48,621 nucleotides of DNA. Source: an uncultured Cycloclasticus sp. Lineage in GTDB: Bacteria > Pseudomonadota > Gammaproteobacteria > Methylococcales > Cycloclasticaceae. Both the position numbers and the translations under genes were made by a program. Below are positions 36,839 through 44,683 of the stretch, piece after piece. The stretch is from NCBI GenBank assembly GCA_913057515.1, contig CAJXOJ010000014.1, forward strand, positions 1-48,621. The letters are read 5' to 3'. Position 1 is the stretch's first letter. Each line of letters opens with the position of its first letter. Under the pieces are notes generated by a model, which saw only the letters and a program-made list of their open reading frames with translations, searched no databases and was not told the origin of the DNA.

Positions 36839-38305
36839 TTAGGTTACGTCAATCAACTCTACTGTACCATCTTCAAGTACTTCGGCTGTTTGTCCTTTGG
36901 GTTCTTCTAAGAACATGAGCATGAATAATAAAACCACTGCGGCTGTTCCACCAATGACGATAAAGAAAATTTGTGGAGAAACAAAAGAAAGAACAGTTAG
37001 GAATATTAGGCCGCCAACATTGCCATATGCGCCGACCATACCGGCCACCTGCCCAGTCATACGGCGTTGAATTAGAGGTACCATGGCATATACAGCACCA
37101 GAGCCACCTTTTGAGAATAGGCCGCATAAAATAGTACAGGCGACCACAACGGGTACCGCCCATGTGTCACTTACTTGACCGAGCAGTAAGAAAGTTAAGG
37201 CGATACCTGAAAACAAAATAACAAGCGATTTTTTACGGCCGATTTTATCGCTCATCATACCGCCGCCTGGGCGAGCTATTAAGTTCATGACGGGATAAAT
37301 AGCGGCTAATAAACCAGCGGTCACAGGGGATAGGCCAAACATATCGATATAGAACAATGGCAGCATGGAGACCAGTGCTAACTCAGAGCCAAACGTTACC
37401 ATATAGGCTAAATCTAAAATGGCAACCTGCTTGAATTGATAGCGAAATAAATCCGGCACTTCCTTTTTGAAAATATCTTTATTAACTTTGATAATGTGCA
37501 GGGCTTGATAAAAATAAACAGCGGCAATGGATACATAAGCGATTAACACCATTTGATCAGTTAACCAGCCCATGCCGTTAGGAGAAAGCTTCCATGTTAG
37601 TAAGGCAAGGGCACCATAGATAGGCATGCTCATTATCAGGTAAAGCACCAAGTCAATCTTGCTGGTAACTTCCATACCACCTACTTTTTTAGGTTTAAAA
37701 TAAGTAGATCCTTTAGGCGTATCTGTGACGCTTAAGTAATAATATATACCATATATAAAAGCGATAATGGCAGTAGCGGTTAAAGCATAACGCCAGCCAT
37801 CATCACCGCCTAACCAAAGGGCTAAGGCTGGTAATGCCATGGCAGAACCGGCTGAACCGAAGTTACCCCAACCACCATATATACCTTGAGCAATACCTGT
37901 TTGTCTAGCAGGGAACCATTCCCCAATCATACGAATGCCGACAACGAAACCAGCGCCAACAAAACCCAGTAAAAACCGAGCTAGAGCAAGTTGCTCAAAG
38001 GTTTGTGCCCAAGCAAAAAATAAACACAAAAAACTAGATAGTACGAGTATGCCTGAAAACATTCGACGGGGACCAAAACTATCAACCATCATTCCAACCA
38101 CAATCCGTGCGGGAATCGTTAAGGCAACGTTTAGGATCAGTAAAACGGATACCTCTTGGCTGGTTAAGTTAAATACCTCCCTAATAACAGACATGAGGGG
38201 AGCATGGTTAAACCACACCATGAAACTGATAAAAAAGGCAAACCAAGTCGTATGTAGAATACGAATATTCCCTTTAAATGATAGTAAGTTTAGTTTTTGC
38301 GACAT
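36839..38305 (-). CDS. nitrate/nitrite MFS transporter (NarK/NasA type)
   Basis: This inner-membrane transporter of the major facilitator superfamily takes up nitrate, possibly exchanging nitrite. It has 488 residues, about twelve helices, and the two nitrate signature glycine-rich stretches: GGWGNFGSAGSAMALP in helix 5 and GAYGNVGGLIFL in helix 11. RIMGEWFPARQTG and DKIGRKKSL are also present. The start is ATG 38305 (MSQKLNLLSFKGN), with AAGGAG 8 bases upstream. The frame is open further to 38347, but that would run over the sigma-54 promoter at 38343-38358. The kinase/phosphatase gene follows. Predicted sigma-54/NtrC control fits nitrogen-limited uptake. Confidence 0.93.
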   Translation of the reverse strand: MSQKLNLLSFKGNIRILHTTWFAFFISFMVWFNHAPLMSVIREVFNLTSQEVSVLLILNVALTIPARIVVGMMVDSFGPRRMFSGILVLSSFLCLFFAWAQTFEQLALARFLLGFVGAGFVVGIRMIGEWFPARQTGIAQGIYGGWGNFGSAGSAMALPALALWLGGDDGWRYALTATAIIAFIYGIYYYLSVTDTPKGSTYFKPKKVGGMEVTSKIDLVLYLIMSMPIYGALALLTWKLSPNGMGWLTDQMVLIAYVSIAAVYFYQALHIIKVNKDIFKKEVPDLFRYQFKQVAILDLAYMVTFGSELALVSMLPLFYIDMFGLSPVTAGLLAAIYPVMNLIARPGGGMMSDKIGRKKSLVILFSGIALTFLLLGQVSDTWAVPVVVACTILCGLFSKGGSGAVYAMVPLIQRRMTGQVAGMVGAYGNVGGLIFLTVLSFVSPQIFFIVIGGTAAVVLLFMLMFLEEPKGQTAEVLEDGTVELIDVT

Positions 38306-38342
38306 TGCAAAGTATCTCCTTCGGTAGATTGTTAGGGTGTAA

Positions 38343-38358
38343 AGCAAATGCTATGCCA
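38343..38358 (-). promoter_or_regulatory. sigma-54 promoter of the nitrate transporter operon
   Basis: On the minus strand TGGCATA-GCAT-TTGCT matches the sigma-54 consensus TGGCAYR-N4-TTGCW at every defined position. The expected start of transcription is near 38332, about 27 bases before the transporter ATG. The NtrC-like sites lie about 96 and 127 bases upstream. Confidence 0.85.
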
Positions 38359-38419
38359 TTTTCTTAACACATTGTTTTTTAAGTGGTTGTTGTCTTATTG
38401 TATTGTTGATTCATTGTTT

Positions 38420-38456
38420 TGCACCACAATGATGCGGCTGCAACTCGTACTGCACC
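38420..38456. promoter_or_regulatory. paired NtrC-like enhancer sites between the divergent nitrate operons
   Basis: TGCACCACAATGATGCG at 38420-38436 is a dyad close to the NtrC consensus TGCACC-N5-GGTGCA. A second TGCACC starts at 38451, exactly 31 bases later (about three helical turns, the spacing of the strong NtrC sites at glnA). The second site has a weak right half. They lie about 120-150 bases upstream of the nirB start and about 95-125 bases upstream of the transporter start, so one enhancer could serve both directions. Confidence 0.6.
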
Positions 38457-38521
38457 GCTCTAAAGCGAAGCGATACTTTCCGCACCTAATTTATCAGTCT
38501 TATCGAGATTTTAATGTTAAT

Positions 38522-38534
38522 AATCAGGCTGTTA
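38522..38534 (+). promoter_or_regulatory. IHF-like site between the NtrC sites and the nirB promoter
   Basis: AATCAG-GCTG-TTA matches the IHF consensus WATCAA-N4-TTR with one mismatch. It lies about 50 bases before the predicted nirB transcription start. IHF commonly bends DNA between an NtrC-type enhancer and a sigma-54 promoter. Confidence 0.4.
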
Positions 38535-38551
38535 GGTTTATTAAATAATAT

Positions 38552-38567
38552 TGGCATGCTGCATGCA
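38552..38567 (+). promoter_or_regulatory. sigma-54 promoter of the nirB operon
   Basis: TGGCATG-CTGC-ATGCA fits the sigma-54 consensus with one mismatch (A for T at the first base of the -12 element). The GG and GC dinucleotides have the required 10-base separation. Transcription should start near 38578, 30 bases before the nirB ATG. Confidence 0.82.
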
Positions 38568-38607
38568 TAAGGGGTGAAACTATAAAAGATTTTTGGAAAT
38601 ATAAAGT

Positions 38608-41136
38608 ATGAGTGATAAAAAACAATTAGTTGTGATTGGCAACGGCATGGTTGGGCATAAGTTCTTACAATCGATGGTAAGCAGTGATGTAATGCAAGAC
38701 TACGAGATAACAACGTTTTGTGAAGAAACGCGGTTTGCTTATGACCGTGTCCATCTCTCGTCATACTTCAGTGGTAAAACAGAAGAAGACTTATCACTCG
38801 TTGAGCCTGGTTTTTTTGAAGAGAACAATATAACCGTTCATGTTGGTGATCGAGTGTCAAATATTGACCGTAGCAGAAAGGTGGTTAGCTCGGCAAATGG
38901 TCAGGTTATCCCATACGATAAAGTTGTTTTAGCAACGGGTTCTTTTCCGTTTGTTCCCCCTATCCCGGGTCACGAAAGGGATAACTGTTTCGTCTACAGA
39001 ACGATTGATGACCTGGTTGATATTGCCAAAGCGGGTGAAGAATCTAAAGTGGGTGTTGTAATTGGGGGTGGTTTATTGGGTCTTGAGGCTGCAAAAGCGT
39101 TGAAAGACTTGGGTTTGAAAACACACGTTGTTGAGTTTGCGCCTCGTTTGATGGCCGTACAAATTGACGATGGAGCAGGTGCAGTACTTCGTAAAAAAAT
39201 CGAAGAATTAGGTGTCAGTGTTCATACTCAAAAAAACACACAAGGCATTGTAGATGGTGAAGAATGCCTGCACCGAATGAACTTTGCTGATGGCTCGCAT
39301 ATCGAAACAGACGTTATTTTATTTTCAGCCGGTATTCGACCTCGCGATGACATTGCCCGTGATTGTGGCCTATCTCTTGGTGAACGTGGTGGCATTATCG
39401 TTAATGACCATTGCCAAACATCAGATGAAGATATTTATGCGATTGGTGAATGTGCCTTATGGGATGGCAAAATATTTGGTCTAGTCGCGCCGGGTTATCA
39501 AATGGCTCAAGTAGTGGCCGACCAGTTATCAGCAAAAGAAAACAGTTTTAGCGGTGCCGATATGAGCACGAAGTTAAAGCTGATGGGTGTAGATGTAGCC
39601 AGTATTGGTGATGCACATGCAACAACTGAGAAGGCGAAGATATATACCTATGTTAATGGTGCAGACGATGTGTATAAAAAAATTGTTGTCAGTGAGGATA
39701 ATAAGCGTTTATTGGGGGCGGTATTAATTGGCGATACCGTCGATTACGGCAATTTATTACAGCTTAGACTTAACAATATTACCTTACCGGAGTACCCCGA
39801 TTCTTTAATTCTACCGCAACGTGATGGTTCTGGTGCAACAGGCTTGGGTGTTGAAGCGCTCCCAGATGCTGCTCAAATATGTTCCTGCTTTGATGTATCA
39901 AAAGGGGCGCTTTGCCAAGCTGTGTCAGATGGCGCAACAACCATGTCGGCTCTTAAAGAAGTAACGAGTGCAACAACTGGCTGCGGTGGCTGTACAGCGC
40001 TAGTGGGCCAAGTACTGAATAAAGAGTTAGAAAAACTGGGTATGGATGTGAATACCGACTTGTGTGAACATTTTGCTTATACCCGCCAAGACCTTTATCA
40101 CCTTGTGCGCGTCGGTAAGATTAAAACATTTGATGAGATGATCGAAAAGCACGGTAAAGGGTATGGTTGTGATATTTGTAAGCCAACCATCGCCTCTATT
40201 TTGGCATCTTGTTGGAATGACTATGTGCTAGAAACGCCGCACGCAGGTTTGCAAGACACTAACGACCGTTACCTAGCAAACATTCAAAAAAATGGTACTT
40301 ACTCAATTGTTCCACGTATTGCGGGTGGTGAGATTACCCCTGATAAGTTGATCGTGTTGGGTGAAGTTGGTAAGAAATATAATTTGTATACAAAAATTAC
40401 AGGTGGCCAGCGTATTGATTTATTTGGTGCGCGACAAGAAGAGCTTCCTATTATTTGGAAAGAGTTGATTGATGCAGGCTTTGAAACAGGCCATGCCTAT
40501 GGCAAGTCATTGCGGACTGTTAAGTCATGCGTTGGCAGTACTTGGTGCCGATATGGTGTTGCCGACAGTGTGACAACGGCGATCGATTTGGAGAATCGTT
40601 ATAAAGGCTTGCGTGCACCACATAAGATAAAGTTTGCCGTTTCCGGTTGTACACGTGAGTGTGCAGAGGCGCAAAGTAAAGACGTCGGCGTGATAGCTAC
40701 TGAGAACGGCTGGAATTTATACCTATGTGGTAACGGCGGCATGAAACCAAGGCACGGAGACTTATTCGCTACCGATTTAGATTACGAAACAATGATTAAA
40801 TATATTGATCGTTTCTTGATGTTTTATGTGAAAACAGCAGACCGGTTACAACGCACGTCTACTTGGATGACGAACTTAGACGGTGGCATTGATTACCTAC
40901 GTGAAGTGGTTATTGAAGACTCACTTGGGCTGGCTGAAACGTTTGAAGCAGAAATGCAAATAGTTGTTGATGCTTATCAATGTGAATGGAAGACAACGGT
41001 TGAAAACGAAGAGAAATCAAAATCATTCAATGCATTTGTTAATTCAGACAAAGGTGATAGCCAAATTGTATTTGTTCCTGAACGTGATCAAATAAGACCT
41101 GCACGTAAAGAAGAAATAGCAGCGAAACTTAATTAA
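38608..41136 (+). CDS. nirB: assimilatory nitrite reductase, large subunit
   Basis: NirB reduces nitrite to ammonium in the cytoplasm using NAD(P)H, FAD, iron-sulfur clusters and siroheme. The 842 residues contain an N-terminal FAD/NAD module (VVIGNGMVGHKF; second Rossmann motif VVIGGGLLGLEAAKAL). A BFD-type [2Fe-2S] domain follows with C425, C427, C459 and C462. The sulfite/nitrite reductase repeats have siroheme-[4Fe-4S] ligands C641-x5-C647 and C681-x3-C685 (SGCTRECAEAQ). Length is typical. It is the first gene of a long rightward operon behind a sigma-54 promoter; nirD follows after 14 bases. Confidence 0.97.
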   Translation: MSDKKQLVVIGNGMVGHKFLQSMVSSDVMQDYEITTFCEETRFAYDRVHLSSYFSGKTEEDLSLVEPGFFEENNITVHVGDRVSNIDRSRKVVSSANGQVIPYDKVVLATGSFPFVPPIPGHERDNCFVYRTIDDLVDIAKAGEESKVGVVIGGGLLGLEAAKALKDLGLKTHVVEFAPRLMAVQIDDGAGAVLRKKIEELGVSVHTQKNTQGIVDGEECLHRMNFADGSHIETDVILFSAGIRPRDDIARDCGLSLGERGGIIVNDHCQTSDEDIYAIGECALWDGKIFGLVAPGYQMAQVVADQLSAKENSFSGADMSTKLKLMGVDVASIGDAHATTEKAKIYTYVNGADDVYKKIVVSEDNKRLLGAVLIGDTVDYGNLLQLRLNNITLPEYPDSLILPQRDGSGATGLGVEALPDAAQICSCFDVSKGALCQAVSDGATTMSALKEVTSATTGCGGCTALVGQVLNKELEKLGMDVNTDLCEHFAYTRQDLYHLVRVGKIKTFDEMIEKHGKGYGCDICKPTIASILASCWNDYVLETPHAGLQDTNDRYLANIQKNGTYSIVPRIAGGEITPDKLIVLGEVGKKYNLYTKITGGQRIDLFGARQEELPIIWKELIDAGFETGHAYGKSLRTVKSCVGSTWCRYGVADSVTTAIDLENRYKGLRAPHKIKFAVSGCTRECAEAQSKDVGVIATENGWNLYLCGNGGMKPRHGDLFATDLDYETMIKYIDRFLMFYVKTADRLQRTSTWMTNLDGGIDYLREVVIEDSLGLAETFEAEMQIVVDAYQCEWKTTVENEEKSKSFNAFVNSDKGDSQIVFVPERDQIRPARKEEIAAKLN

Positions 41137-41150
41137 GTAATAACAAACGG

Positions 41151-41510
41151 ATGAACACACAAATGGTGAATGAATTAATGAGTAAGGACGTTGATATCTG
41201 TGCATTAACGGACCTAAATGAAAATGCCGGTACGGCAGCACTAGTAGACGACATACAGCTTGCATTGTTTTACGTAAAAAAATTAGAGAAAGTCTATGCA
41301 CTGAGTAATTACGATCCATTTAGTGAAGCAAACGTTTTATCAAGAGGGATAATTGGAAGTTTGGGTGATGAATTGGTGGTGGCGTCGCCGGTCTACAAAC
41401 AACACTTTAATCTAGAGACAGGGCAATGCGTTGAAGATGAAAAGGTGTCTATTCCTGCATACCCAGTGGAAATAATTAATGGCCGTGTTGTACTTGGTTC
41501 AATTGGGTAA
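41151..41510 (+). CDS. nirD: assimilatory nitrite reductase, small subunit
   Basis: NirD is the Rieske-fold small partner of NirB. The 119 residues show the family pattern VDICALTDLNENAGTAALVDD, in blocks, IQLALFYVKKLEKVYALSNYDPFSEANVLSRGI cut likewise, and SPVYKQHFNLETGQC. It lacks the Cys/His ligands of a true Rieske cluster, as NirD proteins do. The start is ATG 41151; ATG 41163 is an alternative, and neither has a strong ribosome site. The gene lies directly between nirB and the PhzF-family gene. Confidence 0.93.
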   Translation: MNTQMVNELMSKDVDICALTDLNENAGTAALVDDIQLALFYVKKLEKVYALSNYDPFSEANVLSRGIIGSLGDELVVASPVYKQHFNLETGQCVEDEKVSIPAYPVEIINGRVVLGSIG

Positions 41511-41523
41511 TGAGGGCTAAAAA

Positions 41524-42438
41524 ATGAGCGTAACTTATTACACCCTCGATGTTTTTACCGATACCCTTTTTCAGGGTGCTCAAATTGCTGTTTTCCCAGA
41601 CGCGGAACAGGTGCCTGAAGGGCAACTTGGTCGTATTGCTCGTGAAATTAATTTATCTGAAACAGCATTTATTTATAAAGTTGAGGAAGAGGAAAACATA
41701 TTTAAAGTCCGAATCTTTTCACCTACGGGGGAGAAGGATTTTGCAGGGCACCCCATTTTAGCGATAGCTAATGTGTTGGCAGAAACCGGTAAAATCAGTA
41801 TGCTAAGTAACTATACAAGTCTTACTTTAAAGCAAACTAGCCAAGATGTTACCGTTAATATTTCTGTAGGTGATAACGGTAAACGATTTGTCCAATTTAC
41901 ATTGAGCAGCACACCAGTTGTTGATCGTTTTACGCCGACGAATCATGAGTTGGCAAAATTATTGTCTATTGATGAGATTGATATTGACCACACTAACTAT
42001 CACACACGGCTAGTGTCGAGTGGTTTGCCGTATTTAATTGTGCCACTAAAGTCTCAAGCAGCCGTTCGTAAGGCGCGCTTTGATGTAAAAGCTTGGGCTG
42101 AGTCTTCAGCACCTGCAATGGCAGCTCAAGAAATTTTTGTTTTTAGTGCGAAAACAGAGTCAGATGATTGTAACTTCCATGGCCGTTTGATGGGCCCAAG
42201 TATCAGCGACCGGGAAGACCCACCTTTAGGTTCTGTTATGCCTACGTTTGCGGGTTATTTGGCCTCACATGATCATATCAGAGTGGGAACCTATAGCTTT
42301 GCGATAGACCGCGGAACGTTACAGACACGCCGAAGCCTTTTACACATCGAAATGGATAAACGAGTCGGACGGCCAGTAACTTTAAGAGTGGGTGGTGATT
42401 CTGTGTTAGTGAGTAAAAGTGAACTGTTGATCGGTTAA
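41524..42438 (+). CDS. PhzF-family isomerase/epimerase
   Basis: PhzF-type enzymes have a diaminopimelate epimerase-like fold and isomerise small metabolites; the namesake works in phenazine synthesis. The 304-residue product starts YYTLDVFTDTLFQGAQIAVFP and has the general acid/base Glu in NLSETAFI (E46). It also has RIFSPTGEKDFAGHPILAIA, which matches the family's phosphate-like binding loop. It sits within the nitrite/nitrate reductase operon (13 bases after nirD, 17 before the nitrate reductase), so it is very likely co-expressed. No phenazine genes are present. Its substrate is unknown; removal or repair of a reduction by-product is one possibility, but nothing in the sequence proves it. 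Confidence 0.88.
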   Translation: MSVTYYTLDVFTDTLFQGAQIAVFPDAEQVPEGQLGRIAREINLSETAFIYKVEEEENIFKVRIFSPTGEKDFAGHPILAIANVLAETGKISMLSNYTSLTLKQTSQDVTVNISVGDNGKRFVQFTLSSTPVVDRFTPTNHELAKLLSIDEIDIDHTNYHTRLVSSGLPYLIVPLKSQAAVRKARFDVKAWAESSAPAMAAQEIFVFSAKTESDDCNFHGRLMGPSISDREDPPLGSVMPTFAGYLASHDHIRVGTYSFAIDRGTLQTRRSLLHIEMDKRVGRPVTLRVGGDSVLVSKSELLIG

Positions 42439-42455
42439 AAGAGGTAGTTACTAAG

Positions 42456-44660
42456 ATGCTATTTGGACGAAATAAAAAGAACCCCATAAAAATTGCCGAT
42501 AAAAAGGCAGAGAAATGGACGTATGCGACCTGTGGTTATTGCTCTGTTGGTTGCTCTATTGAAGTAGGGACGAATGCGGAAGGAAAAGTTGTTGGTTCTA
42601 GAGGTGTCGGTGGTGCAGACGTTAATCGCGGCAAGCTATGCGTTAAAGGGATTTTCGAACATGAATTGTTTGAATCCTCTGGGCGTGGAGATAAACCCCT
42701 TATTCGTGACAGTATTCACCAAGGTTACCGAGAAACCAATTGGGATGAGGCTGCTAAAAAAATGGTCGGTGAAATCAACCGTATCCAAGAAACTTACGGC
42801 AGGGATTCATTTGCTGTCGTATCGACAGGGCAATTGCTAACAGAAGAGTTTTATACCCTAGGTAAATTAACACGCGGTGTTATTGGCACCAATAACTACG
42901 ATGGCAACACAACTTTATGTATGGCCTCGGCAGTTTCTGGTTACAAGCGTTCATTTGGTTCAGATGGCCCACCGGGTTGTTATGAGGATTTTGAGCACAC
43001 AGAATGCTTAATGGCTTGGGGTTCAAACCTTCCTGAGCAGCACCCGATAATATATTGGCGCCTACAAGAAGCGCGTGAGAAAAGAGACTTCCCTCTTATA
43101 GTGGTTGACCCACGCGTGACCATGTTGGCGCAGAAGGCAGATATTCATTTAGCGATCACACCAGGCACAGATGTAGTTCTGCAAAATGCCTTGATGTACG
43201 TGATATTAGATGAAGGTTTGGAAGATCGAGATTATATTGAAGCCAATACTGTCGGCTTAGAGCAGCTTGAAGCAGAAGTTCAAAAATATGATCCTACATC
43301 TGCTGCCGCTATTTGTGGAATAGACGAAGATACGATAAGGAATGTCGCACGCATTTATGCAAAAGCGGGCTCTGCAATGAGTATTTGGACGATGGGTATT
43401 AACCAAAGTACACATGGTTCTGATGGGGTTGTTGGTATTAACAACTTGAACCTCATCACCGGTAATGTCGGTAAAGAAGGCGGCACGAGTCTTTCCATTA
43501 CAGGGCAATGTAATGCGATGGGCACGAGAGAGTGGTCTTCATGCTCAGGTTTGCCCGGCTATAGGGCGCTGGAAAACGCTGAAGATAGAGAAGAAATTGG
43601 CAAGTTTTGGAATGTTGATCCTGAATTTTTTCCGAAAAAACGAGGGCTCGCTCAAACGGATATCTTTCCAGCGATTGAAACAGGTCAAATAAAAGGCCTA
43701 TGGCTTGTTGCGACGAATCCAATGACATCGATGCCAAATACTGAGCGTACTCGTAAAATTCTAGAAAAACTAGATTTCTTAGTCGTTCAAGATAGTTATG
43801 CTGATGTGGAAACGACTCAGTATGCACATTTATATTTACCCGCGGCAACCTGGGCTGAGAAAGAAGGTGTGTTTACCAATACAGAGCGACGCGTGAATAT
43901 CGTTCGCAAAGTGACCGATGCCCCGGGCGACTCTAAATCCGACTTTGATATTTTCAATCTACTGGCAAAATATTTTGCAGGTAGCGAGAAAATGACCTTT
44001 CCAGAGAAGCCAGAAGGTGCTTTTGAGGAGATGAAAACATTATCAAAAGGGCGCTTAGTTGATATATCGGGTATGAATCACGACTTGATTGAAAAACAAC
44101 GTGGTATTCAATGGCCCTATACAGATGAACAAGCTGACAAAGGTGAGTTACCACCAAGTGGTGGTAAGCGTTTATACACCGAAGCTGGGACGTTTCGATA
44201 TGCAGATGGGATGGCTAAATTAATACCTTTACCTTTTATTGATAATAATGAAGTCCCCGATGATAAGTTTCCATTCTGGCTAAATACGGGCCGCCTAGTC
44301 GAGCACTTTCATACGCGTACAAAAACAGGGAAACTCGGTAATACCAACAAGTATAGCCCCATTCCATTTATGGAAATTAACCCTGATGCCGCGAAAGAGC
44401 TTGGCATTGATCAAGGTGAATATGTTCGCTGTGTATCCAGACGAGGGGATGCTGTTGTGATGGCGATGTTAACGCAACGTGTTCCAAAAAATATGGTGTT
44501 TATTCCATTTCATTTTTTTGATTGTGTTAACCGCTTAACGCTCGGTTTATTAGATCCTCATTCACGACAGCCCGCTTATAAACAATCAGCAGTAACGATT
44601 GAAATACTTGAAGATCAACAGGCCGCCGCACAATTGAGCATGGAAATGCGTCGTTTTTAA
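42456..44660 (+). CDS. nasA: assimilatory nitrate reductase, molybdopterin catalytic subunit (NasA/NarB type)
   Basis: It reduces nitrate to nitrite at a molybdenum bis-MGD centre in the cytoplasm. In 734 residues the N-terminal [4Fe-4S] ligands are C26-x2-C29-x3-C33 and C62. The Mo-ligating Cys is C155 in NTTLCMASAV. GWGSN-type cofactor blocks (MAWGSNLPEQHP, TNPMTSMPN) and a C-terminal molydopterin-dinucleotide domain (TGRLVEHFHTRTKTGK) follow. There is no Tat signal, so the enzyme stays cytoplasmic. Its length is like cyanobacterial NarB and lacks the C-terminal BFD iron-sulfur domain of the longer NasA/NasC enzymes. No NAD(P)H-dependent reductase subunit is encoded nearby; the next gene is an iron-sulfur/membrane fusion instead. 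It is preceded by GAGG about 10 bases before the ATG. Confidence 0.93.
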   Translation: MLFGRNKKNPIKIADKKAEKWTYATCGYCSVGCSIEVGTNAEGKVVGSRGVGGADVNRGKLCVKGIFEHELFESSGRGDKPLIRDSIHQGYRETNWDEAAKKMVGEINRIQETYGRDSFAVVSTGQLLTEEFYTLGKLTRGVIGTNNYDGNTTLCMASAVSGYKRSFGSDGPPGCYEDFEHTECLMAWGSNLPEQHPIIYWRLQEAREKRDFPLIVVDPRVTMLAQKADIHLAITPGTDVVLQNALMYVILDEGLEDRDYIEANTVGLEQLEAEVQKYDPTSAAAICGIDEDTIRNVARIYAKAGSAMSIWTMGINQSTHGSDGVVGINNLNLITGNVGKEGGTSLSITGQCNAMGTREWSSCSGLPGYRALENAEDREEIGKFWNVDPEFFPKKRGLAQTDIFPAIETGQIKGLWLVATNPMTSMPNTERTRKILEKLDFLVVQDSYADVETTQYAHLYLPAATWAEKEGVFTNTERRVNIVRKVTDAPGDSKSDFDIFNLLAKYFAGSEKMTFPEKPEGAFEEMKTLSKGRLVDISGMNHDLIEKQRGIQWPYTDEQADKGELPPSGGKRLYTEAGTFRYADGMAKLIPLPFIDNNEVPDDKFPFWLNTGRLVEHFHTRTKTGKLGNTNKYSPIPFMEINPDAAKELGIDQGEYVRCVSRRGDAVVMAMLTQRVPKNMVFIPFHFFDCVNRLTLGLLDPHSRQPAYKQSAVTIEILEDQQAAAQLSMEMRRF

Positions 44661-44683
44661 TACTTAGGTTAAAAAATACTCTT

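Noticed and set aside
37935..38327. 130-codon frame antisense to the nitrate transporter
   Set aside because: Shadow of the transporter gene; Lys/Arg/Thr-rich reading with no family resemblance.
38348..38764. short frames on both strands within the nitrate promoter region
   Set aside because: They overlap the sigma-54 and NtrC elements and the start of nirB and lack ribosome sites.
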